Notes: generated by a model not told the origin, from the letters alone. A stretch of DNA of 11,872 nucleotides from CAYMST01 sp964393115 (GCA_964393115.1 CAYMST010000148.1:1-11872), one strand, 5' to 3'. Counted from the stretch's first letter, positions 1 to 7,142 are shown. A program made the numbers and translations.

Positions 1-1914
1 ATTGGCACGGTACAGTTATCCATAGATACAGCACTCATACCAGCTCCACCAGTAGACAAGAGAGAGTATATACTAATCGTTGATGTCAATGGTGACGGTG
101 ATTTCACGGATGATCCTGAGTATTTTATTCTAAACGAGCGCTTTGGGTCTACGATAAGGAGATCAGGCCTTAGCTTGGCAGATGGCTCAAACTTTACTGT
201 TGGCGTAGGACGTAACGTAGCTATCAACAAAGGTCCATGGAATGACCCAAATACATGGCTTATCGGGGTGCCTGGGGAAGATGAAGACGTAGTACTTCAA
301 GACTCTGTAACCTTATTTCAACAACGAAACGTACCAAATATAACTGTGCCATCTGGAGGGTACCTGGATTTGAATGGCCAAACGTTGAACGTCAGTGGTG
401 ATTTCGATATGCAGGGTACCTTTATAGCGAATGGTGGAACTGTTGAGTACTCTTCTGCAACTGATACCGTATGTGTTGAGTCCTTGGCGTATTACAATCT
501 TAATATCTCGGGTGGAGGTGTTAAAAGGCTTTGTGGAAATATTACAATTGACGGAGACTTAACAGTAAATAATAATCCTGAATTTGATACGGATGTTTCC
601 AATAACTTCTCCATTACGATCCGCGGAAACTGGCAGACAGCTGTTAGCTCTACGTTTACAGCGAATAGCGGTTCGGTTATCTTCGACGGGTCTACGGGTG
701 ATCAAATGATAGAGAAAACAGGAAGTACGGAGCAGTTTTATGACATGCAAGTGAATAAGTCTACTGGTGACGTGGTCTTGGATGGACCGCTTCAAGTAAA
801 TAATGTACTCACGCTCACACAAGCAGATGTAGTGTTAGGTGATAATAACTTGGATATCAGTAGTAACGCAACAGGTGCTATAGCGTATCCTGGTGACGGC
901 ACGAGCTATATTCAGGCGAATGGTAGTGGGTTCTTAAGAAGAAGTATTGCGGTTTCTAATACCTATACGTATCCAATAGGAGACGCTTCTTATTACACGC
1001 CTCTGGATTTTACGTTGAATAGTGGTTCAACCTCTTCGCCGGTGGTAGAAGTCAATGTGACCTCTAGTATTCACCCTAATCTGGCGGCAACAGGCTCTTA
1101 TATAAACCGATACTGGACGTTCGAGCCTGAAGGCATCAGCTCACCAAACTATGACATTTCATATACCTATGACGACGCAGACTTGTCTATGCCTGGAATG
1201 GAAGATCTAATGAAACCAGTGAAGTATTCTGGAGGTGATAAGCTCATTGGAGACTCCATCAACACAGCTACGAATACGTTCTATCTACTAGGTATGACAA
1301 GCTTTAGTGACGCGTCAGGTGGAGATGATTCCTCACTCCCAGTTGAGTTGGTACGTTTTGAAGTACAGAAAACAGATAATGCCAATGTCAATGTAGAATG
1401 GACTACGGCTTCTGAAGTTAATAATGACTTTTTTGAAGTACAAAGGTCAACGAATGGTATCGATTGGGAATTCTTGACCATGGTAAATGGAGCAGGAACG
1501 ACAAGTTTTGCGAATGAGTATACTGTTGAGGATAGAAACCCTGTCATGGGAAGTCATAATTACTACAGATTACGACAAGTTGATTTTGATGGTCAGTTTG
1601 TGTACTCCAGTATAAAGTCTGTCTTCATGGAAAGTACGGAGGCATTTAGCTTCAAAGTCTTCCCAGTGCCAAATAACGGCATGGACATAAATATGCAGCT
1701 TACCGGTCTCAATGCTAATGAGTCATTGACAATCCGATTGATTAACATGACGGGAAGTACGGTGTATATGGATAAAGTAGAGGCTGATACTAACGGTTTT
1801 GTTGGACATGAAGAAGGAAAGCTTAAAGTTAGCAATCGACTTCCATCTGGTGTCTACCACCTCTATATCCGCTCACAAGAGCGAATGGAGCGTAAGAAGA
1901 TAATTGTAGAATAA
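1..1914 (+). CDS. Large secreted beta-rich T9SS cargo protein (5'-truncated by window edge)
   Basis: The reading frame is open from base 1 to the TAA at 1912-1914, giving 637 visible residues. The true start lies upstream, and a TTG at 175 is only an internal codon. Numbering from base 1, residues 28-40 form an Asp/Asn-rich, EF-hand-like loop (DVNGDGDFTDDPE) that could bind calcium. Residues about 70-290 are Gly/Asn/Thr-rich beta-strand repeats, including two similar modules at 133-189 and 209-272. Residues 446-545 are the module common in Bacteroidota surface proteins that starts LPVEL and contains WTTASEVNNDFFEVQRS and NYYRLRQVDFDG. Residues 551-637 are a type A T9SS sorting domain (SFKVFPVPNN, then PSGVYHLYI, ending RKKIIVE). 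The protein is therefore inferred to cross the outer membrane through T9SS and to sit on the surface or be released. An adhesin or structural role is likely. No catalytic motif is visible, so the function is unknown. Confidence 0.88.
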   Translation: MGTVQLSIDTALIPAPPVDKREYILIVDVNGDGDFTDDPEYFILNERFGSTIRRSGLSLADGSNFTVGVGRNVAINKGPWNDPNTWLIGVPGEDEDVVLQDSVTLFQQRNVPNITVPSGGYLDLNGQTLNVSGDFDMQGTFIANGGTVEYSSATDTVCVESLAYYNLNISGGGVKRLCGNITIDGDLTVNNNPEFDTDVSNNFSITIRGNWQTAVSSTFTANSGSVIFDGSTGDQMIEKTGSTEQFYDMQVNKSTGDVVLDGPLQVNNVLTLTQADVVLGDNNLDISSNATGAIAYPGDGTSYIQANGSGFLRRSIAVSNTYTYPIGDASYYTPLDFTLNSGSTSSPVVEVNVTSSIHPNLAATGSYINRYWTFEPEGISSPNYDISYTYDDADLSMPGMEDLMKPVKYSGGDKLIGDSINTATNTFYLLGMTSFSDASGGDDSSLPVELVRFEVQKTDNANVNVEWTTASEVNNDFFEVQRSTNGIDWEFLTMVNGAGTTSFANEYTVEDRNPVMGSHNYYRLRQVDFDGQFVYSSIKSVFMESTEAFSFKVFPVPNNGMDINMQLTGLNANESLTIRLINMTGSTVYMDKVEADTNGFVGHEEGKLKVSNRLPSGVYHLYIRSQERMERKKIIVE

Positions 1915-1923
1915 GGATATAAA

Positions 1924-1965
1924 GTGACATGCCTTTTGATTGGGTATGTCACTAGTATGTGACAT
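1924..1965. repeat. Three alternating GTGACAT/ATGTCAC arms in the 3' UTR (alternative hairpins)
   Basis: GTGACAT occurs at 1924-1930, its complement ATGTCAC at 1946-1952, and GTGACAT again at 1959-1965. Arms 1 and 2 can form a stem of about 10 base pairs (1924-1933 with 1943-1952, one G-T wobble) around a short loop. Arms 2 and 3 can instead form a perfect 7-base-pair stem with a 6-base loop. The two hairpins share the middle arm and so exclude each other. The element begins 10 bases after the stop codon and has no T-run of its own. It may protect the 3' end, act as a protein-binding site, or be part of a processed 3' RNA. The function is inferred only. Confidence 0.6.
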
Positions 1966-2038
1966 CAAACCAGAAAGAAGAACTGGTCGGTGTACAGAAT
2001 AGTATTTGTGTTGAAATCCGGTTTAAATCCTAAATATT

Positions 2039-2070
2039 GCCTTTCCTTAGAAAGGCATTATTTTTTATTT
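2039..2070 (+). terminator. Intrinsic terminator of the T9SS cargo gene
   Basis: A perfect stem pairs GCCTTTC (2039-2045) with GAAAGGC (2050-2056) across the loop CTTA, with one more T-A pair outside. It is followed by ATTATTTTTTATTT (2057-2070). This is a textbook rho-independent terminator for transcription from the left. In the opposite direction the flanking sequence is only moderately T-rich, so weak bidirectional action is possible. The minus-strand ROK kinase gene, which ends at 2195, has no better terminator nearby. Confidence 0.85.
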
Positions 2071-2194
2071 CTGCTCTTCTATTTTATCTAAAGTCTATTC
2101 AAGAGCGAATATAAAATCCAGCAATAAGCCGTATAGGCCAACTCTTTCGCGTAATTATTTATGGATTCTTATAGCGATGCCGGACATCTCTGCC

Positions 2195-3109
2195 TCAATC
2201 ATCTATCAATAAAGCAGCACCAAAAACACCGGCACTATCACCAAGTTTTGGTTTCAATATTTTTGTTTCTACTGTAGGATTGAAGATATAGTGCTTTAAT
2301 GATTTCAGCTCTTCGGTGTACAAGAGGTCAATATTTCCCACGCCACCACCAAGGATAATTACATCTGGGTCAATGGTGTTGGTGATTGAAGCAATGGCTT
2401 TACCAAAGAAATAAAGTAGGCGTTCTATGGTCTTTGTAGCTTTTGGATCGGTTTTAGCCTTATGTCGCTGTACTATTTCCTTTAGCTTTAGAGAATTTCC
2501 GGTCTGCTCTAGATAATAACGCTCTAAACTAGGACCAGCTAAGATTCGCTCTACGCAACCTTCTTTTCCGCAGTAGCATTCGCCTCCTGATGAATCCAAA
2601 AAGTTGTGCCCCCACTCACCTGCTATCCCATGTCTTCCATTTACTACTTGACCATTGACGACCAAACCGCCACCAACACCTGTTCCCATGATGACACCAA
2701 ACACAACTTTGGCTTCTGGAAACTGTTCTGCCACAATACCAAATCGTGTTTCTGCTAACGCGAAGCAGTTAGCGTCATTGGCTATTTCAATAGGGATGCC
2801 GAGCTTGTTTTCGAGATCATGCTTAAACGGTAGACCATTTAGACATGTTGTATTACTATTTTTCAAAAGTCCCGTAATAGGGTCCGAGGTACCTGGAGTA
2901 CCGATTCCCAGACGAGACACTTTGATAGAAGAAGAGGCTTCAAGCAGTTGAACAACCTTACATACTTGATTGATAATATGACGGTATCCTTTTTCTTTCT
3001 CGGTAGGAAGACGTAGTCTCTCAATGACCTTAAGTTCTTTATGGTTTGTCTCGATAAGCACACCTTCAATTTTCGTGCCTCCGAGGTCTATGCCACAGCG
3101 TATTTCCAT
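2195..3109 (-). CDS. ROK-family sugar kinase (fructokinase / N-acetylhexosamine kinase type)
   Basis: This 304-residue protein is a cytoplasmic ATP-dependent sugar kinase of the ROK family, and its length is typical of single-domain members. Residues 7-13 (IDLGGTK) are the N-terminal phosphate-binding motif. Asp112 in NDAN (111-114) is the expected catalytic base. GTGVGGG (142-148) is the second nucleotide-binding loop. E165 and H168 in EWGH contact the sugar. H168 with C178, C180 and C185 of CYCGKEGC forms the ROK structural zinc site, followed by E187. GGGV (254-257) and DSAGVFGAA (291-299) close the ATP lobe. There is no N-terminal helix-turn-helix, so it is an enzyme and not a ROK repressor. 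The GIAGEWGHN plus CYCGKEGCVE signature resembles E. coli Mak and NagK, but the substrate (fructose, glucose, GlcNAc or mannose) cannot be fixed from sequence alone. It lies 82 bases downstream of the SnoaL-like gene on the same strand, so co-transcription is possible. The ATG at 3109 has no clear Shine-Dalgarno. Confidence 0.93.
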   Translation of the reverse strand: MEIRCGIDLGGTKIEGVLIETNHKELKVIERLRLPTEKEKGYRHIINQVCKVVQLLEASSSIKVSRLGIGTPGTSDPITGLLKNSNTTCLNGLPFKHDLENKLGIPIEIANDANCFALAETRFGIVAEQFPEAKVVFGVIMGTGVGGGLVVNGQVVNGRHGIAGEWGHNFLDSSGGECYCGKEGCVERILAGPSLERYYLEQTGNSLKLKEIVQRHKAKTDPKATKTIERLLYFFGKAIASITNTIDPDVIILGGGVGNIDLLYTEELKSLKHYIFNPTVETKILKPKLGDSAGVFGAALLIDD

Positions 3110-3152
3110 GTGATCAAGTAATTACTTTAAATGTTTTAGTCGTTTATTTCAA

Positions 3153-3179
3153 TTCACAAGTCGTGAACGTTATTTTCAC
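3153..3179. promoter_or_regulatory. Cluster of TTCAC/GTGAA half-sites upstream of the ROK gene
   Basis: In the 82-base gap before the ROK kinase, TTCAC (3153-3157), GTGAA (3163-3167) and TTCAC (3175-3179) form two overlapping inverted repeats that share the middle half-site, with spacers of 5 and 7 bases. This arrangement could be a repressor or activator site for the kinase gene. The half-sites are short and could occur by chance. I see no matching promoter core beside them. Confidence 0.25.
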
Positions 3180-3191
3180 CATACAAGTACG

Positions 3192-3572
3192 TTAATACAT
3201 GGTGTTTGGGTTTTGTGAATGTGCAGGGATTTGCTGAATAGCATCCCAATGCTCACAGATTTTACTATTTTCATCAAATCGAAAAAAATCCATGGTAACA
3301 TATTGATCATTTCCAGGCCAGGTTTGATGTGTATGAAGAGCTACCAGTTCTCCTTCGGCTATACATCTCACGAATTCAATATCCTTCTCAGGATAGTCTT
3401 TAAACATCCGGTCGAAATATTGAATAAAGCCTTCTTTACCATTTGCTACATCAGGATTATGTTGGATGTATTCATGGCCAACGTATAACTCCACAGCTTT
3501 TGATGGATTGCCTTCGTAAGCCATTTTGTAAAAGGCGATGGCATTATTTTTATTCTCTTCCAGTCGATTCAT
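3192..3572 (-). CDS. SnoaL-like / NTF2-fold protein
   Basis: A 126-residue soluble cytoplasmic protein of the SnoaL-like branch of the NTF2 superfamily, close to the COG4922 type (predicted aldol-condensation enzymes). Characteristic segments are YIQHNP (35-40), GKEGFIQYF (45-53), the HTHQ strand (80-83), MDFFRFDEN (94-102) and EHWDAIQ (107-113), with a final NTMY as in many homologues. The fold is a small cone-shaped alpha+beta barrel with a hydrophobic pocket. Members range from polyketide cyclases to stress-associated proteins without a known reaction, so the substrate here is unknown. The start at 3572 is supported by AGGAAA ending a few bases upstream of the ATG, one of the better ribosome-binding sites in the window. 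It precedes the ROK kinase gene on the same strand and is divergent from the GH74-like gene. Confidence 0.85.
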   Translation of the reverse strand: MNRLEENKNNAIAFYKMAYEGNPSKAVELYVGHEYIQHNPDVANGKEGFIQYFDRMFKDYPEKDIEFVRCIAEGELVALHTHQTWPGNDQYVTMDFFRFDENSKICEHWDAIQQIPAHSQNPNTMY

Positions 3573-3653
3573 AATTTCCTAAGTTTTACAAGTTGTTCAT
3601 CTATTCTTTGGATATGCTTAATTAGGCCGAACAATAAAGATCTTACTATCCGA

Positions 3654-3687
3654 ACCTCGTGCGATAAGGCTTTACCTCGCAAGATAA
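3654..3687. repeat. 14-base direct repeat with 20-base period between divergent genes
   Basis: ACCTCGTGCGATAA (3654-3667) and ACCTCGCAAGATAA (3674-3687) match at 11 of 14 positions and start exactly 20 bases apart, close to two helical turns. They lie in the roughly 186-base region between the minus-strand SnoaL-like gene and the plus-strand GH74-like gene. A pair of sites on the same DNA face suggests a regulator that binds as a tandem dimer. No TAnnTTTG promoter element with good spacing is visible next to them. Confidence 0.4.
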
Positions 3688-3758
3688 TAATCTTTGATTT
3701 TTAGTATTTTACGGTTTTTGCTATAAAGTAGCACTCGTTTTACCTAATCACTTAATTG

Positions 3759-6527
3759 ATGTATACCAATAGAAAAATCCACTTGGGCATGTTATGCCTT
3801 CTTTTGATCTATTCATACTTGCTCAAAGGCCAGCAATGGACCAATGTCCCTCTCCGTGGTATGGGATTTGTTACCGGAATTAAAGCAAGTATTGTCTCAA
3901 ACGATATTTACATCCGTACAGATAATGGAGGTGTCATGCGTATGGATCGCGTTAGTAACACTTGGATACCTCTAATGGATGATAAGAACATTGGACATAG
4001 CGTTGAAGCAATAGCTACACACCCTTCAGACCCGAATGTGATCTTCGCTGCCATTGGACATAAAGAGATCGGTAACCTGTTTGTTTCCTCAGATAAGGGA
4101 CAACGCTGGGATAAAATGAACCTTTCTCTTTACATGGAAGGGAATGGGAAATGGAGGCAAGCTGGTAGACGTCTGGCTATTGATCCAAATAATGGACATA
4201 AGAGAATGTACTATGCCTCACGTGAAAATGGTCTTCAAATAAGCTACAATAATGGGTTGAACTGGTATGGGGTATCAAAATCAAAGTTGCCACATGGCAA
4301 AGAAGCCGGGCAGACATTTATTTGTATCGATACTGAATCGGGCAGTCTTAATAGTCCATCGAAAATACTATACGTCGGCGTGCAAGGCGAAGGTGTTTAT
4401 AGGAGTAAAGATGCCGGTAAGAACTGGACTAAAGTTATTGGAGGGCCTGATGTCTCTTTTAGACCAGTGGAGGCGACAATGAGTCAGACCACATTGCTAG
4501 TTGCTTATGCCACAAAGCCGGGAAATGGTGGTCAAGGCAAACTATTCAAGTTATCTAAAGATCAATTGATAGAGATTACTCCTCAAGACAAAACGAATGC
4601 TGGATTTGCTAGTTTGGATATTGATAGAAATAATCCAAATCATATAGTCGCAATTCAATGGGGACTTGGAACCACTAATGCAATTCATGAATCGTATGAC
4701 CAAGGGGATAGCTGGACACAACGTTCGTTTGCACAATTCGAGAATGTCCCATCCTATTGGCCATCTTGGCATAATTGGACCAATGCAGGAGGAGTGCTTA
4801 TAGACCCTATTAACTCAAATTTACTATGGGTAACCACTGGGTTTGGCGTGTATCAAACGAATGACGTGCAAAAAATCAATCCTGTGTGGGAAACAAAGAT
4901 GAAAGGCCTGGAACAAATAGTACTTACAACGCTGAAAAGTGTACCAAGCTTCGAAGGTATCTTAGCAGGTACGATGGACATGGTAGGGTTTAAGATAGAT
5001 AACCTTACTCAGTCCCCTTTGACTAAGTTCCATCCAGAGGCCTTTGGCATAACAACTAGTATTGATTGGTGTGAAACTGATCCTAGTTTTGTTATCCGTA
5101 CAGGTAGTGCACAAACTGATATCACTACTGGTAGAAATGCTTATTCTACCGATGGCGGCGATTCTTGGCTGGACTTTCCAAATAAACCTGCAAATGCCAA
5201 TGCCGGTTGTATAGCCATTTCGGCTACAAACAAAAACCATTGGGTTTGGGCCCCTTTAAATATGGGTTGGCATCGTTCGGATCCACACTACACCCTTGAT
5301 GGAGGAAATACATGGAAGCCTTGTCAAGGCTTGCCTAAAGCGGGAAATGGTGTTACTGAGATGTACAGTGCAAGCCAACTTTTAGTGGGTGATAAGGTAG
5401 ATGGCCAGACATTCTATTATTTTGCTGATACAGATCATAAAGGAAACTGGGGAGTACTTTATAAAAGTGTGGACGGTGGTGCTACTTTCTCTCTTGTGAA
5501 TACTAGCCTGCCGGCTTGGTATCAAATGAAAATGGAAGCAGTGCCAGGTAAGAAAGGTCATCTCTTGATGAGTTTTCGAAATAAAAAACCGCTTTACTTT
5601 AGCAAGGATGGAGGGCAGTCCTTCTCCCAAGTAGGTGATTTCAAATTCGTTTCGACATTTGCGATTGGCATAGGATTAGGAGAAGAACCTAGTATTCAAC
5701 TGATTTCAGAGGAAAGCAACACATTTACCATATACCGCTCTATGGATTACATGAACTCGTGGAGTCAAGTAGAATATGGTGCTGTTCCGGTAAGTATAGC
5801 AACTACAATGGAAGGTGATCGGAATGATGTCAGTAGTTTTTATTTGGGTACGAATGGTCGTGGTATATGGCAAGTAGAACTAGAAGAAGGACATGAGAAT
5901 GAAGATAGAGCAACCGCAGGTTCATGCACTGTTATTTCGAACGGTGGAAAGCCGAATCCTCCATGTCAAATTTGGATAGAGAAACTATCTTCTACCAGTC
6001 TTAAACTGCATTGGATAGACAATTCAAATAATGAAGATCAGTTTCACCTCCAAGCAAAACTACTGGGTGATCAATGGAGGGCAGCAGGAATCCCACAACC
6101 AAAGGCGAATGCAACTTCTCAGGTGATTGAAGCATTAAATCAATCTAAATATCAGTTTCGAATAAAGTCCAAAAATGAATATGGTGCTTCAACTTGGGTT
6201 GAGACGAATCAGATCGATTTGTCTTCCTTAAGATTTGTAGATATCGCCAAAGTCCAAAAAAGAATGGACGTTTTAGTTCACCCAAATCCAGTTGACGAAA
6301 TAGAAGAATTTCAAATTAGCTGGGATATAAATTCATCGAGAATGGAGGTGGATTTACGAATATTTTCAATGAAGGGAGACTTGGTATGGGACAAAAGATT
6401 GATTGGAAAAACATCGACTCGAGTACCATCATCCATATTTAAAACGACTGGTCTATACGTGTTATCTGTGGTAAATGGAAAATCTGAAGTTCGTAAAAAA
6501 GTACGAGTAGATAGGTTGAGCAATTAA
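3759..6527 (+). CDS. Secreted GH74-like (xyloglucanase-type) beta-propeller protein with FnIII and T9SS sorting domain
   Basis: A 922-residue protein counted from the ATG at 3759. A TTG directly before it (3756) would add only one residue, and ATG is preferred. Residues 1-24 are a signal peptide. The next ~680 residues resemble glycoside hydrolase family 74, retaining endo- or exo-acting beta-glucanases that mostly cleave xyloglucan with two seven-bladed propellers. Landmarks are GFVTGI (36-41), IRTDNGG (52-58; family pattern RTDvGG, catalytic Asp55), GRRLAIDPNN (136-145), and GILAGTMDMVGFKIDNL (400-416), aligned with the family's GDigGF segment and placing the second Asp at 407. Eight Asp-box loops occur at 110-117, 162-169, 216-223, 312-319, 463-470, 512-519, 570-577 and 615-622. 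Residues ~736-821 are fibronectin-III-like, and 836-922 are a T9SS sorting domain (VHPNPVDE, TGLYVLSV). The protein should be exported and act on extracellular polysaccharide. Substrate assignment is inference; a sialidase-like label would rest only on the Asp boxes. There is no clear Shine-Dalgarno. Confidence 0.85.
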   Translation: MYTNRKIHLGMLCLLLIYSYLLKGQQWTNVPLRGMGFVTGIKASIVSNDIYIRTDNGGVMRMDRVSNTWIPLMDDKNIGHSVEAIATHPSDPNVIFAAIGHKEIGNLFVSSDKGQRWDKMNLSLYMEGNGKWRQAGRRLAIDPNNGHKRMYYASRENGLQISYNNGLNWYGVSKSKLPHGKEAGQTFICIDTESGSLNSPSKILYVGVQGEGVYRSKDAGKNWTKVIGGPDVSFRPVEATMSQTTLLVAYATKPGNGGQGKLFKLSKDQLIEITPQDKTNAGFASLDIDRNNPNHIVAIQWGLGTTNAIHESYDQGDSWTQRSFAQFENVPSYWPSWHNWTNAGGVLIDPINSNLLWVTTGFGVYQTNDVQKINPVWETKMKGLEQIVLTTLKSVPSFEGILAGTMDMVGFKIDNLTQSPLTKFHPEAFGITTSIDWCETDPSFVIRTGSAQTDITTGRNAYSTDGGDSWLDFPNKPANANAGCIAISATNKNHWVWAPLNMGWHRSDPHYTLDGGNTWKPCQGLPKAGNGVTEMYSASQLLVGDKVDGQTFYYFADTDHKGNWGVLYKSVDGGATFSLVNTSLPAWYQMKMEAVPGKKGHLLMSFRNKKPLYFSKDGGQSFSQVGDFKFVSTFAIGIGLGEEPSIQLISEESNTFTIYRSMDYMNSWSQVEYGAVPVSIATTMEGDRNDVSSFYLGTNGRGIWQVELEEGHENEDRATAGSCTVISNGGKPNPPCQIWIEKLSSTSLKLHWIDNSNNEDQFHLQAKLLGDQWRAAGIPQPKANATSQVIEALNQSKYQFRIKSKNEYGASTWVETNQIDLSSLRFVDIAKVQKRMDVLVHPNPVDEIEEFQISWDINSSRMEVDLRIFSMKGDLVWDKRLIGKTSTRVPSSIFKTTGLYVLSVVNGKSEVRKKVRVDRLSN

Positions 6528-6560
6528 GTCTGGTAAAAGATCTTCTTTTTTGTCAAAGAT

Positions 6561-6595
6561 AGCAATCCGATTGAGTCTTGCTTAATCGGGTTGCT
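6561..6595. terminator. Hairpin between convergent GH74-like and HxlR genes
   Basis: AGCAATCCGATT (6561-6572) pairs with AATCGGGTTGCT (6584-6595) in a 12-base-pair stem with one T-G wobble and an 11-base loop. It lies 33 bases after the GH74-like stop and overlaps the TAA of the convergent HxlR gene (6582-6584). Neither side carries a strong T-run directly after the stem; a T-run at 6544-6551 precedes it on the plus strand. It probably acts as a shared, non-canonical terminator or 3'-end stabiliser. Confidence 0.55.
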
Positions 6596-6947
6596 TCTCC
6601 GTCTTATGTTCTATACCTACATCTTCCATAAGAAAGAGACCATAATTTCTAATCGTTTCGATGATTGGAATACAAGTTTTCCCCTTCTCCGTCATGGAAT
6701 ATTCTACCTTAGGAGGTACTACTGGGTATACCTCCCGATGAATAAAACCTTCATTTTCTAATTCGCGCAGTTGACTAGTCAACATCTTATCTGTGATATG
6801 GGGGATATCCTTCTTTAACTGACCATAACGCATGACTTTATCTTTTAGTCTCCATAGAATGGGCATCTTCCAGGTTCCACCAATACGGTCCATGGCAAAT
6901 TCAACGGGGTTGTAGTAAAGCTTGTTTTTGTATAGAAACTCAGGCAT
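6582..6947 (-). CDS. HxlR-family (DUF24) winged helix-turn-helix regulator
   Basis: A 121-residue cytoplasmic DNA-binding protein of the HxlR family, which act as dimeric regulators often responding to electrophiles or redox stress. It shows the family pattern almost throughout: NPVEFAMDRIGGTWKMPILWRL (13-34), RYGQLKKDIPHITDKMLTSQLRELENEGFIHREVY (40-74, helix-turn-helix plus start of the wing), VPPKVEYSMTEKGK (77-90) and a C-terminal dimerisation helix. Position 13, where many members have a redox-sensing Cys before PVE, is Asn. The only cysteine is Cys92, near the C-terminal helix, so classic N-terminal thiol sensing is not expected. It is transcribed divergently from the reductase gene at 7143 with a palindrome between them, so it probably controls that gene and itself. 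The ATG at 6947 has no clear Shine-Dalgarno. Confidence 0.93.
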   Translation of the reverse strand: MPEFLYKNKLYYNPVEFAMDRIGGTWKMPILWRLKDKVMRYGQLKKDIPHITDKMLTSQLRELENEGFIHREVYPVVPPKVEYSMTEKGKTCIPIIETIRNYGLFLMEDVGIEHKTEKQPD

Positions 6948-7009
6948 CTAGCATTATTTATATCATTTACACAAACAAGTATAGTGTTTTATCTGACCAA
7001 TTTACATTT

Positions 7010-7044
7010 CTTACTAAATAGTAAGTGTCTTTGTTTTGAGTAAG
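7010..7044. promoter_or_regulatory. Operator candidate for the HxlR regulator
   Basis: CTTACT (7010-7015) and AGTAAG (7020-7025) form a perfect 6-base inverted repeat with an AAAT spacer, a 16-base palindrome. A further half-site AGTAAG stands at 7039-7044, with AGTAAGT repeated 19 bases after the first. The element sits in the 195-base divergent region between the HxlR gene and the reductase gene. HxlR-family proteins usually bind short AT-rich inverted repeats in this position. A TATATTGG (7045-7052), one mismatch from TAnnTTTG, overlaps the second half-site, but no -33 element is properly spaced. Confidence 0.6.
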
Positions 7045-7142
7045 TATATTGGTGTAAGAAAGTGTAATGTTGATATTTACGCCCTAGTCATAGTACTTGA
7101 AACGCGGTTAAAAAGTAGTCAAATCCTAGAGAGCAGAAAAGT

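Noticed and set aside
175..177. TTG as the start of the first T9SS gene
   Set aside because: The same frame is open to the window edge and codes upstream for a plausible Ca-binding-type loop (residues 28-40), so the gene is truncated by the window and starts further left.
2655..2951. Plus-strand frame of about 98 codons opposite the ROK kinase gene
   Set aside because: It covers the most conserved ROK motifs on the other strand. The translation has no domain or signal features, so it is a shadow frame.
3756..3758. TTG as the start codon of the GH74-like gene
   Set aside because: An ATG follows immediately at 3759 and starts a normal signal peptide. The TTG would add one residue and has no ribosome-binding site in its favour.
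2195..6527. Reading the ROK kinase, SnoaL-like and GH74-like genes as one polysaccharide utilisation locus
   Set aside because: No SusC/SusD pair, transporter, hybrid two-component sensor or additional glycoside hydrolase is present. The genes are on different strands, so the link is only proximity.
3756..6527. Sialidase annotation for the Asp-box protein
   Set aside because: Asp boxes are structural and shared by many propellers. The sialidase Arg triad and FRIP-type motif are not evident, while the GH74 landmarks align along the whole domain.
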